Part shown: one piece after another, positions 1 through 6,273 of the stretch
How the letters are laid out: each line of letters begins with the position of its first letter
Position numbering within the stretch: the stretch's first letter is position 1
Assembly (NCBI GenBank): GCA_029932715.1
Contig: JAOZPO010000066.1
Location: 1 to 7,662, forward strand
Length of the DNA stretch: 7,662 bases
Direction of reading: 5' to 3'
Source: Halobacteria archaeon
GTDB taxonomy: Archaea; Halobacteriota; Syntropharchaeia; Alkanophagales; Methanospirareceae
Made by a program: the position numbers and the translations under genes
Notes under the pieces: model-generated
What the model saw: the letters and a program-made list of their open reading frames with translations, nothing else
Databases searched by the model: none
What the model was told of the DNA's origin: nothing

Positions 1-942
1 AATATACCTGTGGCAACGACCGAAGGTGCTCTCGTTGCATCGGTAAATCGTGGCTGCACAGTGATAAACAAATCCGGTGGTGCAGTATCACTGGTTATAA
101 AAGAAGGAATGGCACGGGCACCTGTTTTGAAGGCACGAACTATAAGGCATGCAAAAGAAGCACTTGAATTTATCAATCGTAACAAGGCTAAACTGAAGGA
201 AAAAGCAGAATCAACCTCGCGATTTCTTAAATTAGAAGATATACAGCACTGGATTATTGGCCGGAGCTTGTTCATAAGGTTCGTTTATAAAACAGGTGAT
301 GCTATGGGTATGAACATGGTTACTATTGCTACTGATGCTGCTATCAAGTTTTTAGAATCAGAAACAGGCCTAAAGCATGTAGCTCTCAGCGGGAACGCAT
401 GCGTGGACAAGAAATCGTCTGCATTGAACCTTATTCTTGGCAGGGGTAAAACGGTAAGTTCTGAGGTTGTCCTGAGACGAGAAGAGCTAAAAAATGTACT
501 GAAGACTACACCAGAGGCAATGGCGGACATCGTGTATCGGAAATGTCTGCTGGGCAGTGCCCTGGCTGGATCCTATGGGTTTAATGCACAGTTTGCTAAT
601 GTCATTGCCGCTATATTCATTGCAACGGGTCAGGATGCCGCGCATGTGGTTGAGGGCTCACAGGGGTTTACTACTGCAGAGATTACAGAAGAAGGCGACC
701 TTACATTCTCTGTTACTATCCCTTCGTTACAGGTAGGCACAGTGGGTGGCGGAACCGCGTTAGACACACAGCGAGAAGCTTTGGAGCTAATCGGTGTTCA
801 CGGCGCTGGCGAGTCCCCAGGTACTAACGCATTAAAATTTGCGGAAATTGTTGCTGCTGCCGTGCTTGCAGGCGAGATTTCGCTGATAGGTGCTTTAGGT
901 GCGAGGCATTTAGCAGAAGCGCATGTGAGGTTGAACCGCTAA
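1..942 (+). CDS. hmgA: 3-hydroxy-3-methylglutaryl-CoA reductase, class I (5'-partial)
   Basis: This enzyme reduces HMG-CoA to mevalonate with two NAD(P)H, the committed step toward archaeal isoprenoid lipids. The frame is open to the left edge and begins N-I-P-V-A-T-T-E-G. The GTG at 10 is therefore an internal valine, and roughly the first 90-100 residues of a normal ~400-residue archaeal enzyme lie outside the window. Counting from base 1 (313 residues), the visible catalytic set is complete: Glu8 in ATTEG, Lys137 in GNACVDKK, Asp212 in ATGQD and His308 in the final EAHVRLNR. The class I signature TGDAMGMN (about 99-105) marks the NAD(P)-binding subdomain inserted between these. GTVGGGT (about 246-252) is also typical. 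It lies 60 bases upstream of the next gene, which appears to have its own TATA element. The family call is secure; cofactor preference cannot be read here. Confidence 0.97.
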   Translation, partial: NIPVATTEGALVASVNRGCTVINKSGGAVSLVIKEGMARAPVLKARTIRHAKEALEFINRNKAKLKEKAESTSRFLKLEDIQHWIIGRSLFIRFVYKTGDAMGMNMVTIATDAAIKFLESETGLKHVALSGNACVDKKSSALNLILGRGKTVSSEVVLRREELKNVLKTTPEAMADIVYRKCLLGSALAGSYGFNAQFANVIAAIFIATGQDAAHVVEGSQGFTTAEITEEGDLTFSVTIPSLQVGTVGGGTALDTQREALELIGVHGAGESPGTNALKFAEIVAAAVLAGEISLIGALGARHLAEAHVRLNR

Positions 943-970
943 GCGGGTATTGGTGGGTTTTGAATTCCGC

Positions 971-980
971 TATTTATATC
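971..980 (+). promoter_or_regulatory. TATA-box-like element upstream of the 1003 gene
   Basis: The sequence TATTTATATC lies in the 60-base gap after the HMG-CoA reductase stop. Its centre is about 26 bases upstream of the ATG at 1003, the usual archaeal TATA-to-transcription-start distance. If used, transcription would start close to the ATG and give a nearly leaderless mRNA, consistent with the absence of a Shine-Dalgarno sequence before 1003. This rests on position and sequence only. Confidence 0.45.
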
Positions 981-1002
981 TCTAAGCATTGATTATTTAC
1001 TT

Positions 1003-1353
1003 ATGGTGATGGAAATGGTAAGTGTCTTCATTGAAGCGGTGCCTGCGAACGTGCTTATTGCAAAAGCCGTTTGCAGCGATAACAGCGATAGCAATGGCAG
1101 TTATGTGAATTTTGGGCCACAGATAAGGCTAAGAGCGGATAAAAAACTCGTATTGAACCGTGAAACCATAGAACGTGCAATTAGTAGAAGATTAACGGAA
1201 AATGAATGGCAGAGTGTTACACTGAATCACACCGGAGCCATCACGAAATTAGGGCATAGTGAGATTATATTCGAGGACTCAGAAGAATCAGAATTTATAG
1301 ATGCGTATTGGGATAAGCGGCTGGAGCAATTAAAAAAAGATTTTAATGATTAA
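1003..1353 (+). CDS. Conserved-looking protein of unknown function, 116 aa
   Basis: I do not recognise this protein. It is soluble, with no signal peptide or membrane segment. The first part (residues 6-50) looks like beta strands, including VSVFIEAVP and the motif SYVNFGPQIRLRAD at about 33-46. A helical, charged middle follows (NRETIERAISRRLTENEW, about 52-69), then an acidic stretch (EDSEESEF, 91-98) and a helical tail ending in KRLEQLKKDF. The start is uncertain. ATG 1003 fits a leaderless mRNA from the TATA-like element at 971-980, while ATG 1015 (residue 5) has GGTGAT four bases upstream, which could pair with 16S rRNA. The next gene starts 15 bases after the stop, so this is probably the first gene of a three-gene operon with the DUF22-like and UPF0200 genes. 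The open frame between well-packed neighbours supports a real gene, but no function can be assigned. Confidence 0.8.
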   Translation: MVMEMVSVFIEAVPANVLIAKAVCSDNSDSNGSYVNFGPQIRLRADKKLVLNRETIERAISRRLTENEWQSVTLNHTGAITKLGHSEIIFEDSEESEFIDAYWDKRLEQLKKDFND

Positions 1354-1368
1354 ATCAAATAAGGAATT

Positions 1369-1815
1369 ATGACAAAGGTAGAACTCGTTTACTGGAAGGA
1401 TAAAATAGGTGGTGAAATCGAGAGACTTGAGACAGAGGCGTTCAGCTATGGCTTTACTATTGGTAATCATGGCGAGTGGGAGATGCTAATCGCGAAGGAG
1501 GAAAAGGAAGTGAAGAAGAACGAAGCTACAAACATAAAAATAGAGAAGGTGGAGATACCGCCGAAGTCGATAGCAGTGCCATGCCCCATAATGCGGCATG
1601 CACTTGGTATTGTCTCTTCGCTTACCAGCACAGGGAAACCGAAAGGAGTAGAGGAGAGGAGGCTTCTTGATGAGGTTATATTTCACCCATTATTTGATGG
1701 TAACATAAATAGAGGGGATTTACTCTGCGTGGTAAACGTATTTCATGCAGCGCTGGAGCAAAGACTTGCGAGGGGTGCGGCGGAGAAGTGGCTGCACGAA
1801 AGATACAGGTATTAG
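1369..1815 (+). CDS. Probable DUF22-domain protein, 148 aa
   Basis: This is a small soluble protein that I match from memory to DUF22, an archaeal domain of unknown function of about 100 residues. The supporting pieces, in order, are HGEWEMLIAKEE (about 34-45), a lysine/glutamate linker, the conserved-looking core IPPKSIAVPCPIMRHALG (63-80), and RGDLLCVVNVFHA (115-127). No catalytic residues are evident. Cys72 next to prolines and His77 are the most conspicuous polar positions. There is a single domain copy; some family members carry two or three. A weak AAGGA sits three bases before the ATG. The last 28 bases overlap the start of the UPF0200 gene in another frame, which suggests translational coupling. 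The coding call is firm. The DUF22 assignment is moderately confident and is recall of a family pattern, not a search result. Confidence 0.82.
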   Translation: MTKVELVYWKDKIGGEIERLETEAFSYGFTIGNHGEWEMLIAKEEKEVKKNEATNIKIEKVEIPPKSIAVPCPIMRHALGIVSSLTSTGKPKGVEERRLLDEVIFHPLFDGNINRGDLLCVVNVFHAALEQRLARGAAEKWLHERYRY

Positions 1816-2357
1816 CTTTTGTCGGTGCTCCCGCGGCGGGTAAGTCAGAAGCGGCATCAATCGCAGTGGAGCTTTGTATTCCGGTCGTAACGATGGGAGA
1901 TGAGATACGGAAAGAGTTAAAAGAGCGGGGTATGCCTCTGAACGATGAGAATGCGGGTAGAGTAGCAACAGAACTGAGAGAAAGGGAAGGGATGGATGCA
2001 ATTGCAAAGCGGTGCATACAACGCATACAAGAGATAGATACAGGAGTCGTGCTTGTGGATGGTATAAGGGGTATAGCAGAGGTAGAAAGGTTTAAGGAAG
2101 AATTCGGTGACGATTTCCTGTTGGTGTGTATAGAAGCACCTTTAGATGTCAGATATGAACGGATAAAATCGCGGGGTAGGGGTGACGATCTATTAAGCCT
2201 CGAAGAGTTCAAAAGACGAGAGGAACGGGAGAATAGCTGGGGTATGGATGCAGCAATGGAGATAGCATCGCGGGTATTAAAGAACGAAAACAGCTTAGAG
2301 CAGTTTAAAGCGGACATAAAGTTCTTTTTAGAGCATTATTACCACTGCGTGTCTTAG
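1788..2357 (+). CDS. UPF0200 family P-loop nucleotide-kinase-like protein
   Basis: This is an archaeal P-loop NTPase related to adenylate and dephospho-CoA kinases (UPF0200, MJ1399 type); its substrate is unknown. At 189 residues it is normal in length. Visible motifs are the Walker A GAPAAGKS (13-20), MGDEIRKE (36-43), TELREREG (61-68), the Walker-B-like VVLVDGIRG (87-95), the arginine-rich lid SRGRGDD (128-134), and a C-terminal NENSLEQF (166-173). Two positions differ from the family pattern as I remember it: the usual RDERE reads REERE (144-148), and the Asp in the following ADxxxxN region appears as Ser (AS, 160-161). The start is GTG 1788, inside the end of the DUF22 gene, with GGGGTG ten bases upstream; the P-loop position requires a start near here. 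Archaeal dephospho-CoA kinase is assigned to a different family (DUF359), so calling this CoaE would be unsafe. Confidence 0.93.
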   Translation: MAARKIQVLAFVGAPAAGKSEAASIAVELCIPVVTMGDEIRKELKERGMPLNDENAGRVATELREREGMDAIAKRCIQRIQEIDTGVVLVDGIRGIAEVERFKEEFGDDFLLVCIEAPLDVRYERIKSRGRGDDLLSLEEFKRREERENSWGMDAAMEIASRVLKNENSLEQFKADIKFFLEHYYHCVS

Positions 2358-2380
2358 CAGTTCATATCTGTTTCAATAAG

Positions 2381-2390
2381 CTTTAACTTA
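2381..2390 (+). promoter_or_regulatory. Weak TATA-like element upstream of purM
   Basis: CTTTAACTTA lies in the 56-base gap between the UPF0200 stop and the purM ATG, centred about 28 bases before the ATG at 2414. No Shine-Dalgarno sequence precedes that ATG, so a leaderless or short-leader transcript starting near 2410 is plausible. The match to a TATA box is poor, and read-through from the upstream genes is equally possible. Confidence 0.25.
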
Positions 2391-2413
2391 CCCTACCTAC
2401 TCTTCTTTACGGC

Positions 2414-3385
2414 ATGAAATGGACATACGCCAGGGCGGGCGTGGATATAAGGAAGGAAGAGAGCGTAGTAAAAGCGTTATCGAGCAAACTAACACGCGGC
2501 AAAAGACTAAAGAGCTTTTCTGGACTTTTAGAACTGCCATTTGACACGCAGCATTTACTTGCTATTTCCACTGATGGCGTGGGCTCAAAAGTACTAATCG
2601 CCGCCCGGTTGAACAAATGGGATACCATCGGTATAGACTGCATTGCAATGAACGTAAACGATATTTACTGCGTAGGCGCAACGCCTCTTTCTTTTGTTGA
2701 TTATATTGCGATGGAGAAAGCAGAAGAACGGATTGCCGCGGAAGTAGGAAAAGGGCTGGAAGAAGGGGCGCGAATATCTGGTATTTCTATTGTCGGCGGT
2801 GAAACGGCGATACTACCAGAAGTAGTAAACGATTTAGACCTTTCGGGTACTTGTGTGGGATACGTGCGAAAAGACAAGGTGATAACAGGCGAAGACATAG
2901 AAGTAGGCGATCTGGTTCTGGGAATGAAGAGCGCGGGAATCCACAGTAATGGGCTAACACTTGCGCGGAAAGTGATAGAAGCAGCAGGATTGGATTATAA
3001 CGCGCCTTTCAGTTCAGAACGAAGCATAGGCGAGGAGTTACTTATGCCAACACGGATATATACCGAGGTGTTAGAGCTTTTGAATAGTTGTGAAGTACAT
3101 GGTCTGGCGCATATCACCGGTAGTGGAATCTTAAAATTGGAAAGAATCACGGACTTCGGTTTCGAGATTTATAAACCGCTGGAACCGAATCCAATATTTA
3201 CGCTCCTTCAGGAGAAGGGGCATATAGCGGATTTAGAGATGTATAAGACGTTCAACATGGGCATGGGATTCGCATCGGTTATCCCGGCAAGCGAAGAACG
3301 TACCGCAACGCGAATAACGGGCGGTGAAATCGTGGGTGAAGTCGTGGAGAAAGGATTGAGAGTAGGGGATATAGAAATATTGTAA
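2414..3385 (+). CDS. purM: Phosphoribosylformylglycinamidine cyclo-ligase (AIR synthetase)
   Basis: PurM closes FGAM to aminoimidazole ribonucleotide using ATP, the fifth step of de novo purine synthesis, in the cytoplasm. The 323 residues cover the complete two-domain fold at typical length. Motifs in order are YARAGVDI (5-12), STDGVGSK (52-59, ATP/Mg loop), GIDCIAMNVNDI (73-84), GGETA (128-132), SAGIHSNG (173-180, start of the second domain), PTRIY (212-216), HITGSG (233-238) and FNMGMGF (280-286). The one visible deviation is Ser237, where most homologues have HITGGG. The start is fixed by the conserved N-terminal YARAGV four residues after Met1. Malic enzyme follows after only 11 bases, so the two may be cotranscribed, although their functions are not obviously linked. 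Confusion with related PurL or SelD/HypE proteins is unlikely given the full motif set. Confidence 0.96.
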   Translation: MKWTYARAGVDIRKEESVVKALSSKLTRGKRLKSFSGLLELPFDTQHLLAISTDGVGSKVLIAARLNKWDTIGIDCIAMNVNDIYCVGATPLSFVDYIAMEKAEERIAAEVGKGLEEGARISGISIVGGETAILPEVVNDLDLSGTCVGYVRKDKVITGEDIEVGDLVLGMKSAGIHSNGLTLARKVIEAAGLDYNAPFSSERSIGEELLMPTRIYTEVLELLNSCEVHGLAHITGSGILKLERITDFGFEIYKPLEPNPIFTLLQEKGHIADLEMYKTFNMGMGFASVIPASEERTATRITGGEIVGEVVEKGLRVGDIEIL

Positions 3386-3396
3386 ATATTACGGTT

Positions 3397-4701
3397 ATGA
3401 ATGACATGAAAGGCGTAAAAGAAGAGCTTTCTGCGGTAGTGGATAACCCAGAAGAAGTTGCATTAGAATATCATTCGCGCTATAAAGGCAAGATAGAGAT
3501 AGGACTGAAAGTACCGATACAGAGCTATGATGATTTCGCAATATGGTACACGCCGGGAGTGGCAAAGCCGAGCCTGGCGATAAAAGAAAGAAGAGCGCGA
3601 GTATATGAATACACAAACAAGGGCAATTCTGTGGCGATAGTCTCAGATGGCACGCGAGTGTTGGGTTTAGGTGATGTGGGAGCAGAAGCGGCGCTTCCCG
3701 TGATGGAAGGTAAAGCGATACTGTTTAAATATCTGGGAGGTGTGGATGCCTTTCCACTTTGTTTAGCGACACGGGATGCAGAGGAACTAATAAATGTGGT
3801 GAAATGGGTAGCACCTACTTTTGGCGGTGTAAATCTGGAGGACATAGCGAGTCCGAAGTGCTATTACATACTGGAACGGCTGAGGGACGAACTGAGTATG
3901 CCTGTATGGCATGATGACCAGCAGGGCACCGCATTGGTAATACTTGCAGGGCTGATAAATGCTTTAAAAGTAGTGGGTAAGAGATTGAACGAGGTAACGA
4001 TCTCGCTGATAGGTGCGGGTGCAGCGAACATAAACGTTGCGAAATACCTCTGCATGGCCGGTGCGAAATATGGAAATATAGTGATGGTGGATAGCAAGGG
4101 AATATTGAATCATGATAGGGTGGACGTGAAGGGCGATAAAAATAAGTGGGAGATGTGCGAGAAGACGAACAAAGCGGGTAGAATAGGCGGGATAAAGGAG
4201 GCTATGCGCGATACTGACGTTTGCATTGCGCTTTCGACGCCGGGACCAGGTATCATTAAAAAAGACTGGGTAGCGGGTATGGCAGAGAATGCGATAGTAT
4301 TCGCGTGCGCAAATCCCGTACCGGAGATATTGCCCGGGGAAGCGAAAGAGGGTGGAGCCAGAATAGTTGCCACCGGAAGGTCGGACTTCGAGAATCAGAC
4401 GAATAATTCACTGGGCTTTCCTGCGGTCTTTCGCGGTACTTTAGACGTACATGCTACGCGTATAACAGACGAGATGTGTATAGAAGCTGCGAATGCAATA
4501 GCGAGATATGCAGAGGAGAGTGGTATAAGTGAGGAATACATAATACCAAGCATGGCTGAGAAGGAGATGTACGTATCTGAGGCTGTTGCCGTGGGCAAGA
4601 AGGCGATAGAGCAAGGAGTGGCGGGGGAAAAAATGAGTGTGGAAGAGTTAGAAAAGGAGGTGCGAAAGAAGATAGAGAGAGTTGAGGGACAATCCCCCTG
4701 A
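3397..4701 (+). CDS. NAD(P)-dependent malic enzyme, single-domain form
   Basis: This enzyme oxidatively decarboxylates malate to pyruvate and CO2 with NAD(P)+, linking the C4 and C3 pools. At 434 residues it is the short prokaryotic form; the phosphotransacetylase-like C-terminal domain of the long MaeB type is absent. Catalytic and binding features are Tyr51 in WYTPGVA, GLGDVGAEAALPVMEGKA (90-107) with catalytic Lys106, NLEDI (146-150) and HDDQQGTA (172-179) supplying metal-binding acids, the Rossmann loop GAGAAN (206-211), NPVPE (306-310) and GRSDFENQTNN (327-337). The last 25 residues are charged and probably helical. Start choice: ATG 3397 and ATG 3406 (residue 4) are both possible, and neither has a Shine-Dalgarno sequence. 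A TATAGAAATA stretch at 3370-3379, inside the end of purM, is correctly spaced for a leaderless start at 3397. Cofactor specificity and physiological direction cannot be read from the sequence. Confidence 0.95.
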   Translation: MNDMKGVKEELSAVVDNPEEVALEYHSRYKGKIEIGLKVPIQSYDDFAIWYTPGVAKPSLAIKERRARVYEYTNKGNSVAIVSDGTRVLGLGDVGAEAALPVMEGKAILFKYLGGVDAFPLCLATRDAEELINVVKWVAPTFGGVNLEDIASPKCYYILERLRDELSMPVWHDDQQGTALVILAGLINALKVVGKRLNEVTISLIGAGAANINVAKYLCMAGAKYGNIVMVDSKGILNHDRVDVKGDKNKWEMCEKTNKAGRIGGIKEAMRDTDVCIALSTPGPGIIKKDWVAGMAENAIVFACANPVPEILPGEAKEGGARIVATGRSDFENQTNNSLGFPAVFRGTLDVHATRITDEMCIEAANAIARYAEESGISEEYIIPSMAEKEMYVSEAVAVGKKAIEQGVAGEKMSVEELEKEVRKKIERVEGQSP

Positions 4702-4875
4702 GTCTTCGGCTTCCAATCAACATCTTCACTAATCCTCTCTTGCTCAATACCATCAATGTATTCCGGAGAACTTTCCCATAGGATTTTTAGAATCAACTCG
4801 AATTTGATGATCCAGCGCGATTCGATTTAAAATTTGATAGGGAGATAAAAGGTAAGAGATGAAGGATATATAAAG
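4702..4875. other. Convergent intergenic spacer
   Basis: This 174-base spacer separates the 3' ends of malic enzyme (+) and the membrane glycosyltransferase-like gene (-). I see no strong stem-loop terminator. Pyrimidine-rich stretches occur downstream of both stops, in keeping with U-rich archaeal termination. It contains a good TATA-like box at 4864-4875 that does not precede any gene, and a minus-strand open stretch at 4703-4796 that could be a gene remnant or chance. Confidence 0.6.
4864..4875 (+). promoter_or_regulatory. Orphan TATA-like box facing into the 3' end of the minus-strand gene
   Basis: GGATATATAAAG resembles an archaeal promoter, with a purine-rich element before TATATAAA, and it ends one base before the stop codon of the opposing gene. 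Transcription from it would run rightward, antisense to that gene, since no + strand ORF of substance follows. A functional antisense promoter or an AT-rich coincidence are both possible. Confidence 0.25.
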
Positions 4876-6084
4876 TCAAAACGCCCACCAGCCAAACTTG
4901 TTGACCCATACTACACCCCACAGGTTGACCAATACTGAGATGACCATAAGAACTTTGTGGTGCCACCTGATTCTTTCTCCCATGCCCTTCACCGTAAGTA
5001 TATACAGAAAAGGATAGAAATCCATTGCATATCGGTATCCGAAACCCCAACCTGAACATCCCTTACAGAATATCACCGCAGCTACGGCCATTATAGCAAG
5101 CCAGCATGCCCATGTGATAGCCTCCTTCCTATTTGATCTGAAGGCGTAAATAAACGCAGGTGTCGTCACCCATATCGCCATGCCAGTCCACAGGGGGAGC
5201 ACGAATGGCGGTTCAGGAGTGAACACCGGCAGCCCCATTAATATAGTCGCTAAATTACAAGGTATATAAGCTAAACTGAACAGTCCCTCGCTAAACCAGG
5301 GTTCATCCAGGATGCCGGGTATCAACCAATACGCCACATCAAATGGCGTGCCAAATCTGATAAAGTTGTAGAGCATATTCAAACTGACGAAAACAGATGC
5401 TCCTGCAAACATCTTGAGTAAAGGTAACACTGACTTTGACACGTTCCAGCGCTGGTTAAAAACAATTATCACGGCAAAGAAAACGAGGGTGAGTATCGTT
5501 GGCAGTCGGCACCAGTAAGACGCTCCAACAAGCAGACCCACCAGCATTGGCCGCCCTCTATTCAGTGATTCGTGTATTGCCATAAACAGGAAAAACACCG
5601 ACATTACATGAGCTAAGTACCAGGCCGAACCCACACTGGTAAGATACCAGAAAATCGTGCCAAATCCGAATAATACTGCCAGCCATACATGCGTGCTTTC
5701 GTCTACATTCACAACATCTTTAGCAACTACACACGCCATTACTACACTCAGACTACCCACAAACACAGAAACCAACGTTTGATTTAGACCTGTACCAAAC
5801 ACTGCAACCAGGGGCATCATCACGACCGCCGGAAATGGTGGATAAACTACATAGAACCCCCTGTCACATGGGATTAGCTCGTTCAGCCATGACGGCTGTT
5901 CCAGCAGAAATAGTCTGCCGTGCAAGAACGCATCGGACAACCTGACATAGTAGTCGTAGTAAGTTGGGTGCCCCTCACCCGCCAACCAGAAAATTACAAA
6001 AGACAGGAAGAATAGCAACAAATACATTCGATTAGACGTAGTCACAATCTTTATCCGCTCCTTCATCAGATCAAAAAAATCCAT
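4876..6084 (-). CDS. Polytopic membrane protein, probable GT-C type glycosyltransferase
   Basis: This 402-residue integral membrane protein has about 11-13 hydrophobic segments, the first at about 20-36 and the last at about 376-397. Its plan resembles GT-C enzymes (PMT/GT39-like) that transfer sugars from lipid-phosphate donors outside the membrane. Supporting pieces are an acidic, tyrosine-rich first loop (TYYDYYVRLSDAFLHGRLFL, 41-60), where GT-C enzymes keep their catalytic or metal-binding acid; PPFPAVVMMPLVAVFG (82-97); YNFIRFGTPFD (239-249); and SGWGFGYRYAMDFYPFL (344-360) near the C-terminus. These last three resemble conserved blocks of bacterial and archaeal GT-C families as I recall them. 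The ATG at 6084 is preceded by no Shine-Dalgarno site; a TATA box at 6125-6134 fits its promoter. It is divergent from a surface-protein gene, so a role in glycosylating surface proteins or lipids is possible but inferred. Sugar and acceptor are unknown. Confidence 0.85.
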   Translation of the reverse strand: MDFFDLMKERIKIVTTSNRMYLLLFFLSFVIFWLAGEGHPTYYDYYVRLSDAFLHGRLFLLEQPSWLNELIPCDRGFYVVYPPFPAVVMMPLVAVFGTGLNQTLVSVFVGSLSVVMACVVAKDVVNVDESTHVWLAVLFGFGTIFWYLTSVGSAWYLAHVMSVFFLFMAIHESLNRGRPMLVGLLVGASYWCRLPTILTLVFFAVIIVFNQRWNVSKSVLPLLKMFAGASVFVSLNMLYNFIRFGTPFDVAYWLIPGILDEPWFSEGLFSLAYIPCNLATILMGLPVFTPEPPFVLPLWTGMAIWVTTPAFIYAFRSNRKEAITWACWLAIMAVAAVIFCKGCSGWGFGYRYAMDFYPFLYILTVKGMGERIRWHHKVLMVISVLVNLWGVVWVNKFGWWAF

Positions 6085-6124
6085 AATCTTAATTAAAACT
6101 CTATTAGTGAAGGTAATCTTGTGG

Positions 6125-6134
6125 TTATAAAAGG
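6125..6134 (-). promoter_or_regulatory. TATA box of the minus-strand membrane gene
   Basis: On the minus strand this reads CCTTTTATAA. Transcription would be expected to start about 25 bases further on, near 6100-6105, leaving a leader of about 20 bases before the ATG at 6084. Position and sequence fit an archaeal promoter. The plus-strand version is part of a repeated motif also found at 6227-6241. Confidence 0.45.
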
Positions 6135-6224
6135 ACTATAGTTCCAAATCCAGTTCAAAACTCGCCAATAATAGCGATAATCTCTATTATTACACTTACG
6201 CTTTTCTCTATTCTCATCTATTTT

Positions 6225-6236
6225 TTTTATAAAAGG
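6225..6236 (+). promoter_or_regulatory. TATA box of the surface-protein gene
   Basis: TTTTATAAAAGG follows a T-rich tract and is centred about 43 bases before the ATG at 6274. Transcription starting about 25 bases downstream, near 6256, would leave a short A-rich leader without a clear Shine-Dalgarno sequence. This is the best promoter-like match in the window. Confidence 0.55.
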
Positions 6237-6273
6237 AACTAAACAAATAAAACAGACATAAGAAGAAGCGAAA

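Larger units (their letters stand above)
6085..6273. other. Divergent intergenic region with two TATA elements
   Basis: This is a 189-base AT-rich region between the minus-strand membrane gene and the plus-strand surface-protein gene. It contains two near-identical elements read in the same direction, at 6125-6138 and 6227-6241. I found no RNA gene or ORF in it. Confidence 0.7.

Noticed and set aside
10..12. GTG as the start codon of the HMG-CoA reductase gene
   Set aside because: The frame is open to base 1 and already reads the conserved IPVATTEG block, so this GTG is an internal valine and the true start lies left of the window.
936..946. Small palindrome CCGCTAAGCGG over the HMG-CoA reductase stop codon, considered as a terminator
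   Set aside because: The spacer is a single base, so no stable stem-loop can form, and no U-tract follows directly.
1676..2317. 213-codon minus-strand open frame opposite the UPF0200 gene
   Set aside because: It is very Ser-rich and mirrors the P-loop protein on the other strand, whose motifs are unmistakable.
1788..2357. Calling the P-loop protein dephospho-CoA kinase (CoaE) or adenylate kinase
   Set aside because: It shares the P-loop fold, but its motif set matches UPF0200, and archaeal dephospho-CoA kinase activity is assigned to a different family.
4395..4796. Long minus-strand open frames antisense to malic enzyme
   Set aside because: Most of the length is the reverse strand of conserved malic enzyme coding sequence; only the part in the spacer is noted, as a weak finding.
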